From Paucibacter sp. Y2R2-4 (GTDB lineage Bacteria > Pseudomonadota > Gammaproteobacteria > Burkholderiales > Burkholderiaceae_C), in NCBI RefSeq assembly GCF_025717535.1, contig NZ_JAJIRO010000001.1:62001-126000 (forward strand): a stretch of 64,000 nt of DNA. The letters run 5' to 3'. The translations under genes were made by a program, and so were the position numbers. Below, in pieces: positions 42,141 through 50,867 of this stretch (its first letter is position 1; every line of letters starts with the position of its first letter). The notes beneath the pieces were generated by a model. The model was not told the DNA's origin. It did no database searches and worked only from the letters and a program-made list of their open reading frames with translations.

Positions 42141-45100
42141 TCAGTCGGCTTTGCCCGTCAGCGCCTGCAAGCGATGGCGGTAGGCCATGTAGTAGAGCGT
42201 CGGGATCACCACCAGCGTCAACACGGTGGAGACAAAGATGCCGAAGATCAGCGAGATGGCCAGACCATTGAAGATCGGGTCGTCCAGGATGAAGAAGGCG
42301 CCCATCATGGCGGCCATGCCGGTCAGCATGATGGGCTGTGCGCGGGTGATAGCTGAGCTGACAATCGCCCGCTCAAACGGCATGCCGCTGCGCACCTGCA
42401 GGTTGATGAAGTCCACCAACAAGATGGAGTTGCGCACGATGATGCCGGCCAGGGCGATCATGCCAATCATGCTGGTGGCGGTGTACTGCGCGCCCAGCAA
42501 GGCGTGACCGGGCATGACGCCAATGATGGTCAAGGGAATGGGCGCCATGATGATCAAGGGCGTGAGGTAAGAGCCAAACTGCGCCACCACGAGCAAATAG
42601 ATCAAGACCAAGCCAACGGCATAGGCCAAGCCCATATCGCGGAAGGTTTCATACGTCACCTGCCACTCCCCATCCCACTTGATGGCGTAGCCGCGGTAAG
42701 CGTCTTGCGGCTGGCTGATGAAATACTCCTGCAGGCGAGCGCCATCTGGCGCGGTGATTTGTTGCAAAGCGCTGCGCATGCCGAACATGCCGTAAAGCGG
42801 GCTGTCCAAGCGGCCTGCCATATCGGCCACCACCAGATTCATGGGCAATAAATCCTTGTGATAGACCGGCTGCTCGCGCTCGGTATCACTGATTTGCACC
42901 AACTCTTGGATGGGCACCAGCTTGCCGTTGGCCGCGCGAACGCTCAGAGACAAGAGCGCGTTCAAATCGCCTTGTGAGCTGGCCGGCAAGACCAAGGTGG
43001 CCGCGGCTGGATACTTGGCGCCGCCGTGCAGATAGCTGACGGCCTCACCGGCCAGTCCGGCCCGCAAGCTGCTGACGATGGCCTGCTGCGGCACGCCCAA
43101 GAGCGAGGCCTTGCTGCGATCGATCAGCAAGAGCTTGCGCGGCGCGGCGGCGATGCTGCTGTCGTCCACATCGACCAAGCCCTCGGCTTTCTCAAACACC
43201 GCCCGCACCTGGCGTGCCACCGCCTGGCGGCCTTCGGCCTCGGGCCCGTAGATCTCAGCGACGATGGGCGAGAGCACCGGCGGGCCTGGCGGCACTTCGA
43301 CCACCTTCACATTGGCGCCATGCCGGCGGCCAATCTCCTGCAAGGCCGGACGCAGACGAGTCGCGATGGCGTGGCTTTGCTCTTTGCGATGGTGCTTGTC
43401 CACCAAATTGACTTGCAGGTCGCCCTGGTTGCTGCCGGTGCGCAGCTGGTACTGGCGCACCAAGCCATTGAAGTTGATCGGTGCTGCCGTGCCGGCATAG
43501 GCCTGGTAGTGCGTCACTTCGGGCACTTCAGACAGCTGCGCGCCCAACTCGCGCAGCACGGCGGCGGTTTGCTCCAGCGGCGTGCCCGCCGGCATGTCGA
43601 CGATGATTTGGAATTCAGACTTGTTGTCAAAGGGCAGCATCTTCAAGAGCACCAAGCCGGTGGCCGGCAACAGCAGCGAGAGCCCAATCAGCCCGGCTAC
43701 GACCAGGCCCAAAATGCCGCGATTGCGTGCGCCGCGCTTCACGTCCAGCAGCGGCTTGAAGACGCGCTCAAACAGCGGCGCCAGTTTGGCGGACAAGCCG
43801 TGCAGCGCGTTCGGGTCGCCACCGTGGTCGGCCGGCAAGGCCTTCATGCCCAGCCGCGCCAGCCAGGGCGTCACCACGAAAGCGATGGCCAAAGACAGCA
43901 GCATGCCCATGCTGGCATTGATGGGGATGGGGCTCATATAGGGGCCCATCAGCCCGGACACAAAAGCCATGGGCAGCAAGGCGGCAATCACCGTCAAGGT
44001 GGCCAAGATGGTGGGGCCGCCGACCTCATCTACCGCGCTGGGAATGATCTGCGCCAGGCTCTTGCCCGGGAACAACTGCTGGTGGCGGTGGATGTTCTCG
44101 ACCACCACGATGGCGTCGTCCACCAAGATGCCGATGGAGAAGATCAGCGCAAACAGCGACACCCGGTTCAAGGTGAAGCCCCAGGCCCAGGAGGCGAACA
44201 AGGTGACCGTCAGGGTCAGGATCACCGCGGCGCCCACGATGGCGGCCTCCCGCCGACCCAGAGCCACAAAGACCAGGGCCACCACCGATGCGGTGGCAAA
44301 CATCAGTTTTTGAATCAGCTTTTGTGCCTTGTCATTGGCGGTGGCGCCGTAATTGCGTGTTTCGCTCACTTCCACATTGGCGGGGATGACGGTGTTGCGC
44401 AAGCCGTCCACACGCTGCATCACTGCATTCGCCACATCGATCGCGTTCTCGCCGGCCTTTTTGGTGACCGAGATCGTGATGGCTGGTGCTTCAAAGTGCT
44501 GCGACTTTTCAACGGCGCCGCCCATGCCGTGCCAGACATAACGCGTCGGCGTGGCGGGGCCATCGACAATTTTGGCGACGTCGCGCAAATAGATCGGCTT
44601 GTCTGCGCGCACCCCGACCAGCAAGATCTCCAGGTCCCGTGGGGATTCAAGAAAAGGGCCGGCTTCCAGCGCAATCGCCCGATTGCCTTGCAAGAGCTCG
44701 CCCAAGGGCATGCCCGCATTGGCCGACAGCAAGGCTTGGCGAAGATCGGCCACGGTCAGGCCCACGCTGTTCATGCGGGCGGCGTCCATTTCGACCAGCA
44801 CCGCGCGCCCCGGTCCACCCAGGCTTTTGACCTCGCGGGTGCCAGGCACGCGCTTGAGTTCGATCTCCATGCTGTGCGCCACGCGCTCGAGATCAAAGGC
44901 GCCGGTGTCGGTGTCGCGGCTGAAGAGGGTCAGGGTGAGGATGGGGACATCGTCAATGCCCTTGGGCTTGATCAGCGGGGCCAGCACGCCCAGGCCTTGC
45001 GGCAGCCAATCGGCATTGGCATTCACCGTGTCGTAGAGCCTCACCAAGGCTTCGGTGCGCGGCACGCCGACCTTGAACTGCACCGTGATCACCGCCATGC

Positions 45101-45410
45101 CGGGGTTGGAGACCGACATCACATGCTCAACCCCGGTGATCTGCGACAGCACTTGCTCCGCCGGCGTCGCCACCATCTGCTCCACATCCCGCACACTGGC
45201 GCCGGGGAAGGGGATCAGCACATTGGCCATGGTCACATTGATCTGCGGCTCTTCTTCACGCGGCGTCACCATCACGGCAAAGACACCCAAGAGCAGCGCC
45301 ACCAGGGCCAGAAGAGGCGTGATCTGCGCGCTTTGGAAGAAGGCGGCAATGCGCCCCGAGATGCCCATCGGGCTGTTCTCACTGCTGCTTTCTGGAGTTG
45401 TCGGCTTCAT
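42141..45410 (-). CDS. RND efflux transporter permease (AcrB superfamily)
   Basis: A 1089-residue inner-membrane proton-driven pump with the 12-helix RND layout and two large periplasmic loops. The proton-relay pair is visible in FSIGILVDDAIVVVENIH. The sequence differs clearly from the classical multidrug pump at 55788-58931: the N-terminus is longer and the porter region reads TPREEEPQINVTMANVLIPF. AGGAG precedes ATG 45410. The adaptor gene ends 15 bases upstream. The substrate is unknown; neighbours (OsmC, DUF2892, rhodanese) point away from a plain drug pump. No outer-membrane factor is adjacent. Confidence 0.93.
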   Translation of the reverse strand: MKPTTPESSSENSPMGISGRIAAFFQSAQITPLLALVALLLGVFAVMVTPREEEPQINVTMANVLIPFPGASVRDVEQMVATPAEQVLSQITGVEHVMSVSNPGMAVITVQFKVGVPRTEALVRLYDTVNANADWLPQGLGVLAPLIKPKGIDDVPILTLTLFSRDTDTGAFDLERVAHSMEIELKRVPGTREVKSLGGPGRAVLVEMDAARMNSVGLTVADLRQALLSANAGMPLGELLQGNRAIALEAGPFLESPRDLEILLVGVRADKPIYLRDVAKIVDGPATPTRYVWHGMGGAVEKSQHFEAPAITISVTKKAGENAIDVANAVMQRVDGLRNTVIPANVEVSETRNYGATANDKAQKLIQKLMFATASVVALVFVALGRREAAIVGAAVILTLTVTLFASWAWGFTLNRVSLFALIFSIGILVDDAIVVVENIHRHQQLFPGKSLAQIIPSAVDEVGGPTILATLTVIAALLPMAFVSGLMGPYMSPIPINASMGMLLSLAIAFVVTPWLARLGMKALPADHGGDPNALHGLSAKLAPLFERVFKPLLDVKRGARNRGILGLVVAGLIGLSLLLPATGLVLLKMLPFDNKSEFQIIVDMPAGTPLEQTAAVLRELGAQLSEVPEVTHYQAYAGTAAPINFNGLVRQYQLRTGSNQGDLQVNLVDKHHRKEQSHAIATRLRPALQEIGRRHGANVKVVEVPPGPPVLSPIVAEIYGPEAEGRQAVARQVRAVFEKAEGLVDVDDSSIAAAPRKLLLIDRSKASLLGVPQQAIVSSLRAGLAGEAVSYLHGGAKYPAAATLVLPASSQGDLNALLSLSVRAANGKLVPIQELVQISDTEREQPVYHKDLLPMNLVVADMAGRLDSPLYGMFGMRSALQQITAPDGARLQEYFISQPQDAYRGYAIKWDGEWQVTYETFRDMGLAYAVGLVLIYLLVVAQFGSYLTPLIIMAPIPLTIIGVMPGHALLGAQYTATSMIGMIALAGIIVRNSILLVDFINLQVRSGMPFERAIVSSAITRAQPIMLTGMAAMMGAFFILDDPIFNGLAISLIFGIFVSTVLTLVVIPTLYYMAYRHRLQALTGKAD

Positions 45411-45424
45411 GCTTGCGGCTCCTC

Positions 45425-46636
45425 TCAGCGCTTGCTGGCCGCGGCTTGCGGATTCAGCACCAACTTTTCACCGGCGTTCAGGCCGCTGAGAATCTCTTGT
45501 TGATCGCCTTGGATCTTGCCGACGCGAACTTGGCGCAGCAGCGGCTGCCCTTTGCCGTCCAGCACATAGACCGCCATCAATTCGGCACGACGCAGCAGCG
45601 CTGACCTGGGCACCAGGAAGGGCGCCGCTGAGGGCTCAAGGGCAGCGCTTGGTTTGCCCGCGAGAGCTGTTGGGGACTTGCTCAGCAAATCACTGGACCA
45701 CAGCACCCGCGCAAACATGCCCGGCACCACGCCGCTGAGTCCTGCAGGCAGGTCCAGTCTCAGCTCTTGGGTCAGCGATGCTGCATCGACGGTGGGCAAG
45801 ATCTGGATTTGGCTCGGCGTGATGTTGCGGCCGGCCGCGCCCAGGCCCGGCAACTCAATGCGGATCTGCCCCTGCGCTGGCTTGCCAGCGCTTTGCTGGA
45901 CCTGCAGCTGACGGCTCAGGCTTTGGCTCAGGTTCTGAGGCAAATGGGTGGTGATGCGCAGCGCGCTCGGATCGTAGATGGTTGCCAAGGCGCGGCCCGG
46001 CATGGCCATGTCTCCAAGGTTGACAGGCACATCGGCCACCACGCCGGCGTAGGGGCTGCGCACAATGCTGAAGCCGCTTTGGGTGCGCGCCACGCCGACC
46101 TGGGCCAGCTGCGCCTGCACCTGCGCTTGGGTGGCCTTGTACTGGGCTTCGGCTTGCTCCAGCGCGGCCTGGCTGATGTAGTTCTGCTTGAAGAGTTGCT
46201 GTTGGCGCTCGAACTCGCGCGCCGCCAAGAGGCCTTGAGCGCGTGCAGCCTGCGCTTGGGCCTCACTGGCTTGGGCGCTTTGTTCGGCTTGACGGGCATC
46301 GATACGCATCAAGACTTGACCGGCATGGACCCGGTCACCCACCTTGACCTCCATGTGCACGATGGCGCCCGCCACTTGTGCTGCGACCACGGTTTGCCGC
46401 TGAGCCTCCACCACGGCGTCGCGGCTGTCTTGCCCTAGCTGTGCTTGTTTGGCTATCAACAAGGTCTTCAACTCAGGCGCCTTCGGGGCGTTAGTGGTTG
46501 GACCGGCCGCGCCGACCTGCGCGCTCAGCAAAATGCCCGCCGCAGTGGCGGTCAAAGCAAAGGCCAGCCAGGCAGGGCTACGCAGCAAGGATGTGGACTT
46601 GAGCGGCTGGGCGGAAGAAGGCGTCAGTGGCTTCAT
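45425..46636 (-). CDS. RND efflux periplasmic adaptor subunit
   Basis: A 403-residue membrane-fusion protein. The N-terminal hydrophobic segment (about 24-43) acts as a signal or anchor. The lipoyl half motifs (AGAIVHMEVKVGDRVHAGQVL and SPYAGVVADVPVNLGDM) flank an Ala/Gln-rich helical hairpin. The C-terminus has beta-barrel and membrane-proximal regions. It is the first gene of the minus-strand cluster and divergent from the rhodanese across a 206-base region with an AT-rich inverted repeat. Confidence 0.9.
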   Translation of the reverse strand: MKPLTPSSAQPLKSTSLLRSPAWLAFALTATAAGILLSAQVGAAGPTTNAPKAPELKTLLIAKQAQLGQDSRDAVVEAQRQTVVAAQVAGAIVHMEVKVGDRVHAGQVLMRIDARQAEQSAQASEAQAQAARAQGLLAAREFERQQQLFKQNYISQAALEQAEAQYKATQAQVQAQLAQVGVARTQSGFSIVRSPYAGVVADVPVNLGDMAMPGRALATIYDPSALRITTHLPQNLSQSLSRQLQVQQSAGKPAQGQIRIELPGLGAAGRNITPSQIQILPTVDAASLTQELRLDLPAGLSGVVPGMFARVLWSSDLLSKSPTALAGKPSAALEPSAAPFLVPRSALLRRAELMAVYVLDGKGQPLLRQVRVGKIQGDQQEILSGLNAGEKLVLNPQAAASKR

Positions 46637-46677
46637 GGCTTCTCAGCGAGCTTCAATTCGCTGGACAGTTGGATCTT

Positions 46678-46695
46678 GTTAACTTATTATTTAAC
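46678..46695. promoter_or_regulatory. AT-rich inverted repeat, candidate operator
   Basis: GTTAA (46678-46682) and TTAAC (46691-46695) flank CTTATTAT; the same bases also form a direct repeat TTAACT-N6-TTAACT. This is the only AT-rich patch in the 206-base region between the divergent adaptor and rhodanese genes. The position suits a repressor site, perhaps of the ArsR type, but no regulator gene is adjacent. Confidence 0.4.
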
Positions 46696-46842
46696 TAATC
46701 ACGCAAATAGTCAAATGAGGCCGGAGCAAGACCTCAAATCAGCAAACAAGGCTTGCGTGTGTTGTGACTGAGCAAGGCTGTGGCTCTTCAGCTTAGAGAA
46801 ACAGCGCCCACCCATCCGAGAACAGCGAAGGAGCCCCGAACC

Positions 46843-47175
46843 ATGAGTACTCAACTGCTACAGATTGACCCCATCTCCGCGCTGGCCGCCTTGCGTGCGG
46901 GTGACTGTGCTTTGTTGGATGTCCGTGAAGCCCATGAAGTCGCGCGCATGGCTTACGACGCGCCCGCCGTCATTTGCATGCCGCTGAGTGAGCTGGAGCG
47001 CAGACATCAAGAATTGCCGCGCAATCTGGACCTGATCTTGGCCTGCGCCGCCGGTGGGCGCAGCATGCAAGCGCTGCAATACCTGCTGCATCACGGCCAC
47101 ACCCGAGCGCGCAACTTGGCCGGTGGCATGGGGGCTTGGCGCGCCCACGGTCTGCCGGTGCGCGAGGGCGCCTGA
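46843..47175 (+). CDS. single-domain rhodanese
   Basis: A 110-residue sulfurtransferase domain. LLDVREAHEVARMAYDAPAV is the typical N-terminal strand/helix region, and the catalytic Cys68 lies in ACAAGGRSMQAL (C-x4-R loop). ARNLAGGMGAWRAHGLPV closes the fold. No signal peptide is seen, so it is cytoplasmic. AAGGAG (46828-46833) supports ATG 46843 rather than an in-frame start 21 codons upstream. It is divergent from the adaptor/RND/DUF2892/OsmC operon. Confidence 0.93.
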   Translation: MSTQLLQIDPISALAALRAGDCALLDVREAHEVARMAYDAPAVICMPLSELERRHQELPRNLDLILACAAGGRSMQALQYLLHHGHTRARNLAGGMGAWRAHGLPVREGA

Positions 47176-47256
47176 GGCAGAGTCCAGTGAAGGCGCCGCC
47201 TCGGGGCTAGCGCCAAATTCACACGGACAAGGGGCAAATACAACGCTGGCTTCCAC

Positions 47257-47265
47257 GGGGGGGGG
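47257..47265 (+). repeat. G9 homopolymer tract upstream of cti
   Basis: Nine consecutive G between rhodanese and cti, 49 bases before the cti ATG and about 20 bases before a hairpin. Tracts of this length can slip during replication. It may also be a sequencing-sensitive spot. Confidence 0.9.
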
Positions 47266-47283
47266 CTGAGCGCGGCGAAAATG

Positions 47284-47306
47284 CCGCCGGAGTCATTCAC
47301 CGGCGG
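47284..47306 (+). promoter_or_regulatory. hairpin overlapping the cti ribosome-binding site
   Basis: CCGCCGG (47284-47290) and CCGGCGG (47300-47306) form a perfect 7-bp GC stem with a 9-base loop. The last two bases of the second arm are the first two of the GGAG Shine-Dalgarno (47305-47308) of cti, so the folded RNA would partly hide it. Confidence 0.5.
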
Positions 47307-47313
47307 AGCCCTG

Positions 47314-49743
47314 ATGAGAAGCAAATTCCTGCCTTGGCGCACATGGCTGGCAGCCCTGAGTCTGCTCAGTTTGATGGGCTGCGCGGCCGTCTTGTCCACG
47401 CAAATCGAGCAGCGCCTGGATCAGCAATTTGGGCCGGCCGACCCTGCGAAGTTTGACGCGCCCGCCCAGCCGCTGCTGGCCGGCCAGCGGCAGGTGATGG
47501 ACTATGACCGCCAGATCAAGCCTTTGCTGGACAAGCGTTGTGTGGTTTGCCATGCCTGCTATGACGCCCCTTGCCAGCTCAAGCTCAGCAGCTATGAAGG
47601 CCTGACCCGCGGTGCCAATCCCCGCGACATCTATGCGAACCGGCTGATCGCCGCCAACCCGACGCGCCTGTATCTGGACGCGCAAAGCAATGCCGACTGG
47701 CGCAGCCAGGGCTTCTTTCCGGTCCTGAATGAGCGCGAGTCTTTCCTGGCCGCTAATCGCGAGGCCGGCGTGATGCACCGTTTGTTGACCCTCAAGCAGC
47801 GCGCTCCTCAGAACACCGATGCTTTGCTGTCAGAGAAGGACTTTGACCTCTCCATTGACCGCAAGGCGCAATGCCCTCGCATTGAGCAAATGGATGCTTT
47901 TGAAGCCCAACATCCGCAGTGGGGCATGCCTTTTGGCTTGCCGGCGCTGAGCGAGCCCGAGCACCGCCTGCTCAGCAGCTGGCTCGCTTTTGGCGCACCG
48001 CGCAGCGCACCCAAGCCCTTGCCTGCGTCGGAGCTGGCCCAAATTGAACACTGGGAGCGCTTCCTGAACGCGGACAATTTGAAGTCCCAGCTGATGAGTC
48101 GTTATGTCTATGAACACTGGTTCGTGGGACATTTGTACTTTGATGAGGCCAAGACCGCTGGATCGGGCAATCAGCCTCAGCAGTTCTACCAGCTCGTGCG
48201 CTCGGCCACCCCGCCGGGCCAGGCCATTGCGCCGATTGCGACCCGTCGCCCCTATGACGACCCCGGCGTGGCGCGTGTCTACTACCGACTGCGCCCCCAC
48301 CAAGAAAGCGTCATCAACAAAACCCATCTGCCGCTGGCCTTGAACAGCGCTCGCATGGCGCGCCTGAAACGCTGGTTTTTGGAGCCCAGCTATGCCTTGA
48401 ACGCTTTGCCCAGCTACGAAGTCGCGGTGGCCTCCAACCCCTTTGTCGCCTTCCGGGCTTTGCCAGTCGAGTCGCGCCATCGTTTCTTGCTGGATGAAGC
48501 TCAATTCATCTTTGCGGCCTTTATGAAGGGGCCGGTGTGCCGGGGCCAAGTGGCCTTGAATGTCATCAACGACTATTTCTGGGTCTTCTTCACCCAGCCT
48601 GGCATCGAGGTGCAAAGCCAGGATGAAGATGCTTTGGCGGGCAGTCTGGACGTCCTGCGCATGCCGGCCGAACATGAAAGCACAGCGGGTCTGCTGAGTT
48701 TTCGCGGCTATGCCAAGCTGGAGCAGCAGTATCTGCAGCGCAAGAGCGAGTTCATGAACGCCCGCTTTGGTGCGCAGTCGCCCGTGACCCTGAAGACCTT
48801 GTGGTCGGGGCGTCAGGCCGGCGAGCTGCCTAACCCCAATGCAGCGCTGACGGCTTTCCGCCATTTCGACAGCGCCTCGGTGGTGCAAGGCTTGCATGGC
48901 GAGCGGCCGCAGACCGTGCTGGTGCTGGACTTCGCCTTGTTCGAGCGCATCTACTATCTCTTGGTCAGCGGCTTCGACATCTACGGCAATATTGGTCACC
49001 AACTGGCGACGCGCCTGTATATGGACTTCTTGCGCATGGAGGGCGAGTTCAACTTCTTGGCCCTGCTGCCCAAGGCTTCGCGTCAGGCGGTGCATGACCA
49101 GTGGTACCGCGGCGCCAGCCCTGCGCATATTGAGCAACTGAGCGCCATGCGTGCCTATTTCGATCAAGAGACCGGCCTGCGCTTCAAGACCGATGAACCC
49201 TTGCCCGAGTTGTTTGGCCTCTTGCGCCAGCACTATGCCGGCCTGGATGGCGGCCAGCATCGCATTGACACCGCTTGGCTGCCCGCTGCCAGCAAAGCGC
49301 AATTGCATGAACTTTCAACACTGCAGGGCCGCGCCGCCACCTTGATGCCCGAGGTCAGCTATTTGTGGCTGCAAACCTCGGGCTCAGGGGCTGGCCAGCC
49401 CTTCACCTTGCTGCGCCACAGCGCCCACTTGAATGTGGCCTCGCCCTTTGGCGAGGAAAAAAAACGTGTGCCCGAGGAAGACCGCTTGCAGGTCTTGCAG
49501 GGCTTTGTCGGCGCCTACCCGAATGCCTTGCTGCGGGTGGAGGAGGCGGATCTGAAGCGCTTTGTTGGCGAAGTCAGCCAGCTGAAGTCAGAGTCAGACT
49601 ATGCCGCCTTGATGCAGCGTTATGGTGTGCGCCGTACCGATCCTGGGTTCTGGCCGTACAGCGACCAGCTGCTGGAAAAAACAAGCCAGCGACCCATTTG
49701 GGAGGCTGGCTTGTTTGATTACTCGCGGCTGGAGAACCGCTGA
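47314..49743 (+). CDS. cti: fatty acid cis/trans isomerase (haem protein)
   Basis: An 809-residue periplasmic enzyme converting cis- to trans-unsaturated phospholipid acyl chains, making the membrane more rigid under solvent or heat stress. A lipoprotein-like signal (LSLLSLMGC, Cys23) precedes a c-type haem site CVVCH (residues 76-80). FMKGPVCRGQVALNVINDYF and YYLLVSGFDIYGNIGHQL are family-like blocks. ATG 47314 is chosen over an upstream in-frame ATG (47281) because GGAG lies six bases before it and the signal then starts correctly. It is monocistronic; the next gene is convergent. Confidence 0.92.
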   Translation: MRSKFLPWRTWLAALSLLSLMGCAAVLSTQIEQRLDQQFGPADPAKFDAPAQPLLAGQRQVMDYDRQIKPLLDKRCVVCHACYDAPCQLKLSSYEGLTRGANPRDIYANRLIAANPTRLYLDAQSNADWRSQGFFPVLNERESFLAANREAGVMHRLLTLKQRAPQNTDALLSEKDFDLSIDRKAQCPRIEQMDAFEAQHPQWGMPFGLPALSEPEHRLLSSWLAFGAPRSAPKPLPASELAQIEHWERFLNADNLKSQLMSRYVYEHWFVGHLYFDEAKTAGSGNQPQQFYQLVRSATPPGQAIAPIATRRPYDDPGVARVYYRLRPHQESVINKTHLPLALNSARMARLKRWFLEPSYALNALPSYEVAVASNPFVAFRALPVESRHRFLLDEAQFIFAAFMKGPVCRGQVALNVINDYFWVFFTQPGIEVQSQDEDALAGSLDVLRMPAEHESTAGLLSFRGYAKLEQQYLQRKSEFMNARFGAQSPVTLKTLWSGRQAGELPNPNAALTAFRHFDSASVVQGLHGERPQTVLVLDFALFERIYYLLVSGFDIYGNIGHQLATRLYMDFLRMEGEFNFLALLPKASRQAVHDQWYRGASPAHIEQLSAMRAYFDQETGLRFKTDEPLPELFGLLRQHYAGLDGGQHRIDTAWLPAASKAQLHELSTLQGRAATLMPEVSYLWLQTSGSGAGQPFTLLRHSAHLNVASPFGEEKKRVPEEDRLQVLQGFVGAYPNALLRVEEADLKRFVGEVSQLKSESDYAALMQRYGVRRTDPGFWPYSDQLLEKTSQRPIWEAGLFDYSRLENR

Positions 49744-49758
49744 GGCGCAGCTGCTTGC

Positions 49759-50334
49759 TTAGATGTGCATCCAGGCCAACGCGCCGAGCACAATGCCCAC
49801 GGCGCCCATGGCCAGGGTGCCCATTTCCATCCAGCGCTTCTTGGTCAGCAAGGTGATGGCGGCCAAAGCAATTGATACCTGCAAGGCGGTGGTGGCCTGC
49901 GCCCAGCGGTGATGCTGGTGCATCTGCTCTTCGCTCTTGTGATCAAAGTCTTTGGACTCGGCCTCAAAAGCCTCGGCCTTTTCCTTGATCTCGGCCTTTT
50001 CCTTTTTGTAGCGCTCGATTTCTTCGGCGTACTTGGCCTTCTTCTCGTCGCTCACCAGCACCAGGGCCAGCTCGGCCATATTCTGCTTGCTGCTCTTGGC
50101 CTGGTAGTAATTCCACTGGTTGGAGGCCTCGGTCTTCTTGATGGCCGCATCGTTCTTGTACAGGCCAGCGTTGGCCTGGGTGGCGCCACCCATATAGGAG
50201 AACATCGCGCCAATGGTGGCCAAGATCGCCGTGATCACCGCCAACTTGCCGGCAATGCCTTTGGGTTCATGTTGAGCCGCATGCTCCATCTCATGGTCAT
50301 GCGGGCCGTGGACGTGAAAGCCGTGTCCGGACAT
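49759..50334 (-). CDS. DUF4337 membrane protein
   Basis: A 191-residue protein. A His-rich N-terminus (HGFHVHGPHDHE) is followed by one membrane helix (about 30-48), a Lys/Glu-rich coiled coil (about 65-135, with AEEIERYKKEKAEIKEKAE) and two C-terminal hydrophobic helices (about 145-190). This layout and YKNDAAIKKTEASNQWNYYQ match DUF4337, whose function is unknown. The histidine cluster could bind metal (inference). It lies 20 bases after folA on the same strand. Confidence 0.82.
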   Translation of the reverse strand: MSGHGFHVHGPHDHEMEHAAQHEPKGIAGKLAVITAILATIGAMFSYMGGATQANAGLYKNDAAIKKTEASNQWNYYQAKSSKQNMAELALVLVSDEKKAKYAEEIERYKKEKAEIKEKAEAFEAESKDFDHKSEEQMHQHHRWAQATTALQVSIALAAITLLTKKRWMEMGTLAMGAVGIVLGALAWMHI

Positions 50335-50354
50335 CGGTCGTATCTCCTATGGAA

Positions 50355-50867
50355 TCAGGTGTTGCGGCGCTGATAGCGCACAAAGTGGTAAGGCCAGCCA
50401 TGGCCGCGCTCGGCCGGGCTGAAATGGGTTTGGCGCGAGACTTCTTCAAAGTCTTCTGCGCGCCAGGCCGGGAAGAAGGCGTCCGCGCCCACGGCCTCGG
50501 CATCGAATTCGGTCAGTTCCAGGCGATCGGCCAAGGGCAGGGCGAGGGCATAGATCTCCGCGCCGCCCATCACAAAGACTTCGTCCTCATGAGCACAGCT
50601 GTCCAAAGCCGCTTGCAGCGTGGTGAAGACCTCGGCGCCGTCCAATGTCAAATCGGATTGGCGAGTCAGCACCAGATTGCGCCGCTCGACCAGGGGCCGA
50701 AAGCGCGGCGGGATTGAGTCCCAGGTCTTGCGGCCCATGATGACGGTGTGGCCCAGGGTCAGCGCTTTGAAGTGCGCCATGTCCTCAGGCACGCGGAAGA
50801 TCAACTCATTGCCACGGCCGATGGCGCCGCCACGCGCTACGCCGGCAATCAAGGTCAGCGTCGTCAT
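50355..50867 (-). CDS. folA: dihydrofolate reductase
   Basis: A 170-residue enzyme reducing dihydrofolate to tetrahydrofolate with [45 protein letters not shown] (motifs for folate and NADPH binding) and [20 protein letters not shown] are diagnostic. The ATG overlaps the thyA stop by four bases (50864-50867). The pairing is logical because ThyA produces the dihydrofolate that FolA recycles. Confidence 0.96.
   Translation of the reverse strand: MTTLTLIAGVARGGAIGRGNELIFRVPEDMAHFKALTLGHTVIMGRKTWDSIPPRFRPLVERRNLVLTRQSDLTLDGAEVFTTLQAALDSCAHEDEVFVMGGAEIYALALPLADRLELTEFDAEAVGADAFFPAWRAEDFEEVSRQTHFSPAERGHGWPYHFVRYQRRNT

Noticed and set aside
43026-45503. 825-codon open frame on the plus strand opposite the RND permease
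   Set aside because: Antisense to a clear RND gene; composition is His/Gln/Arg-rich as expected from reading high-GC codons backwards. No start signal or family motif.
47830-49308. 492-codon open frame opposite cti
   Set aside because: Cti has clear haem and family motifs on the plus strand; the antisense frame has none.
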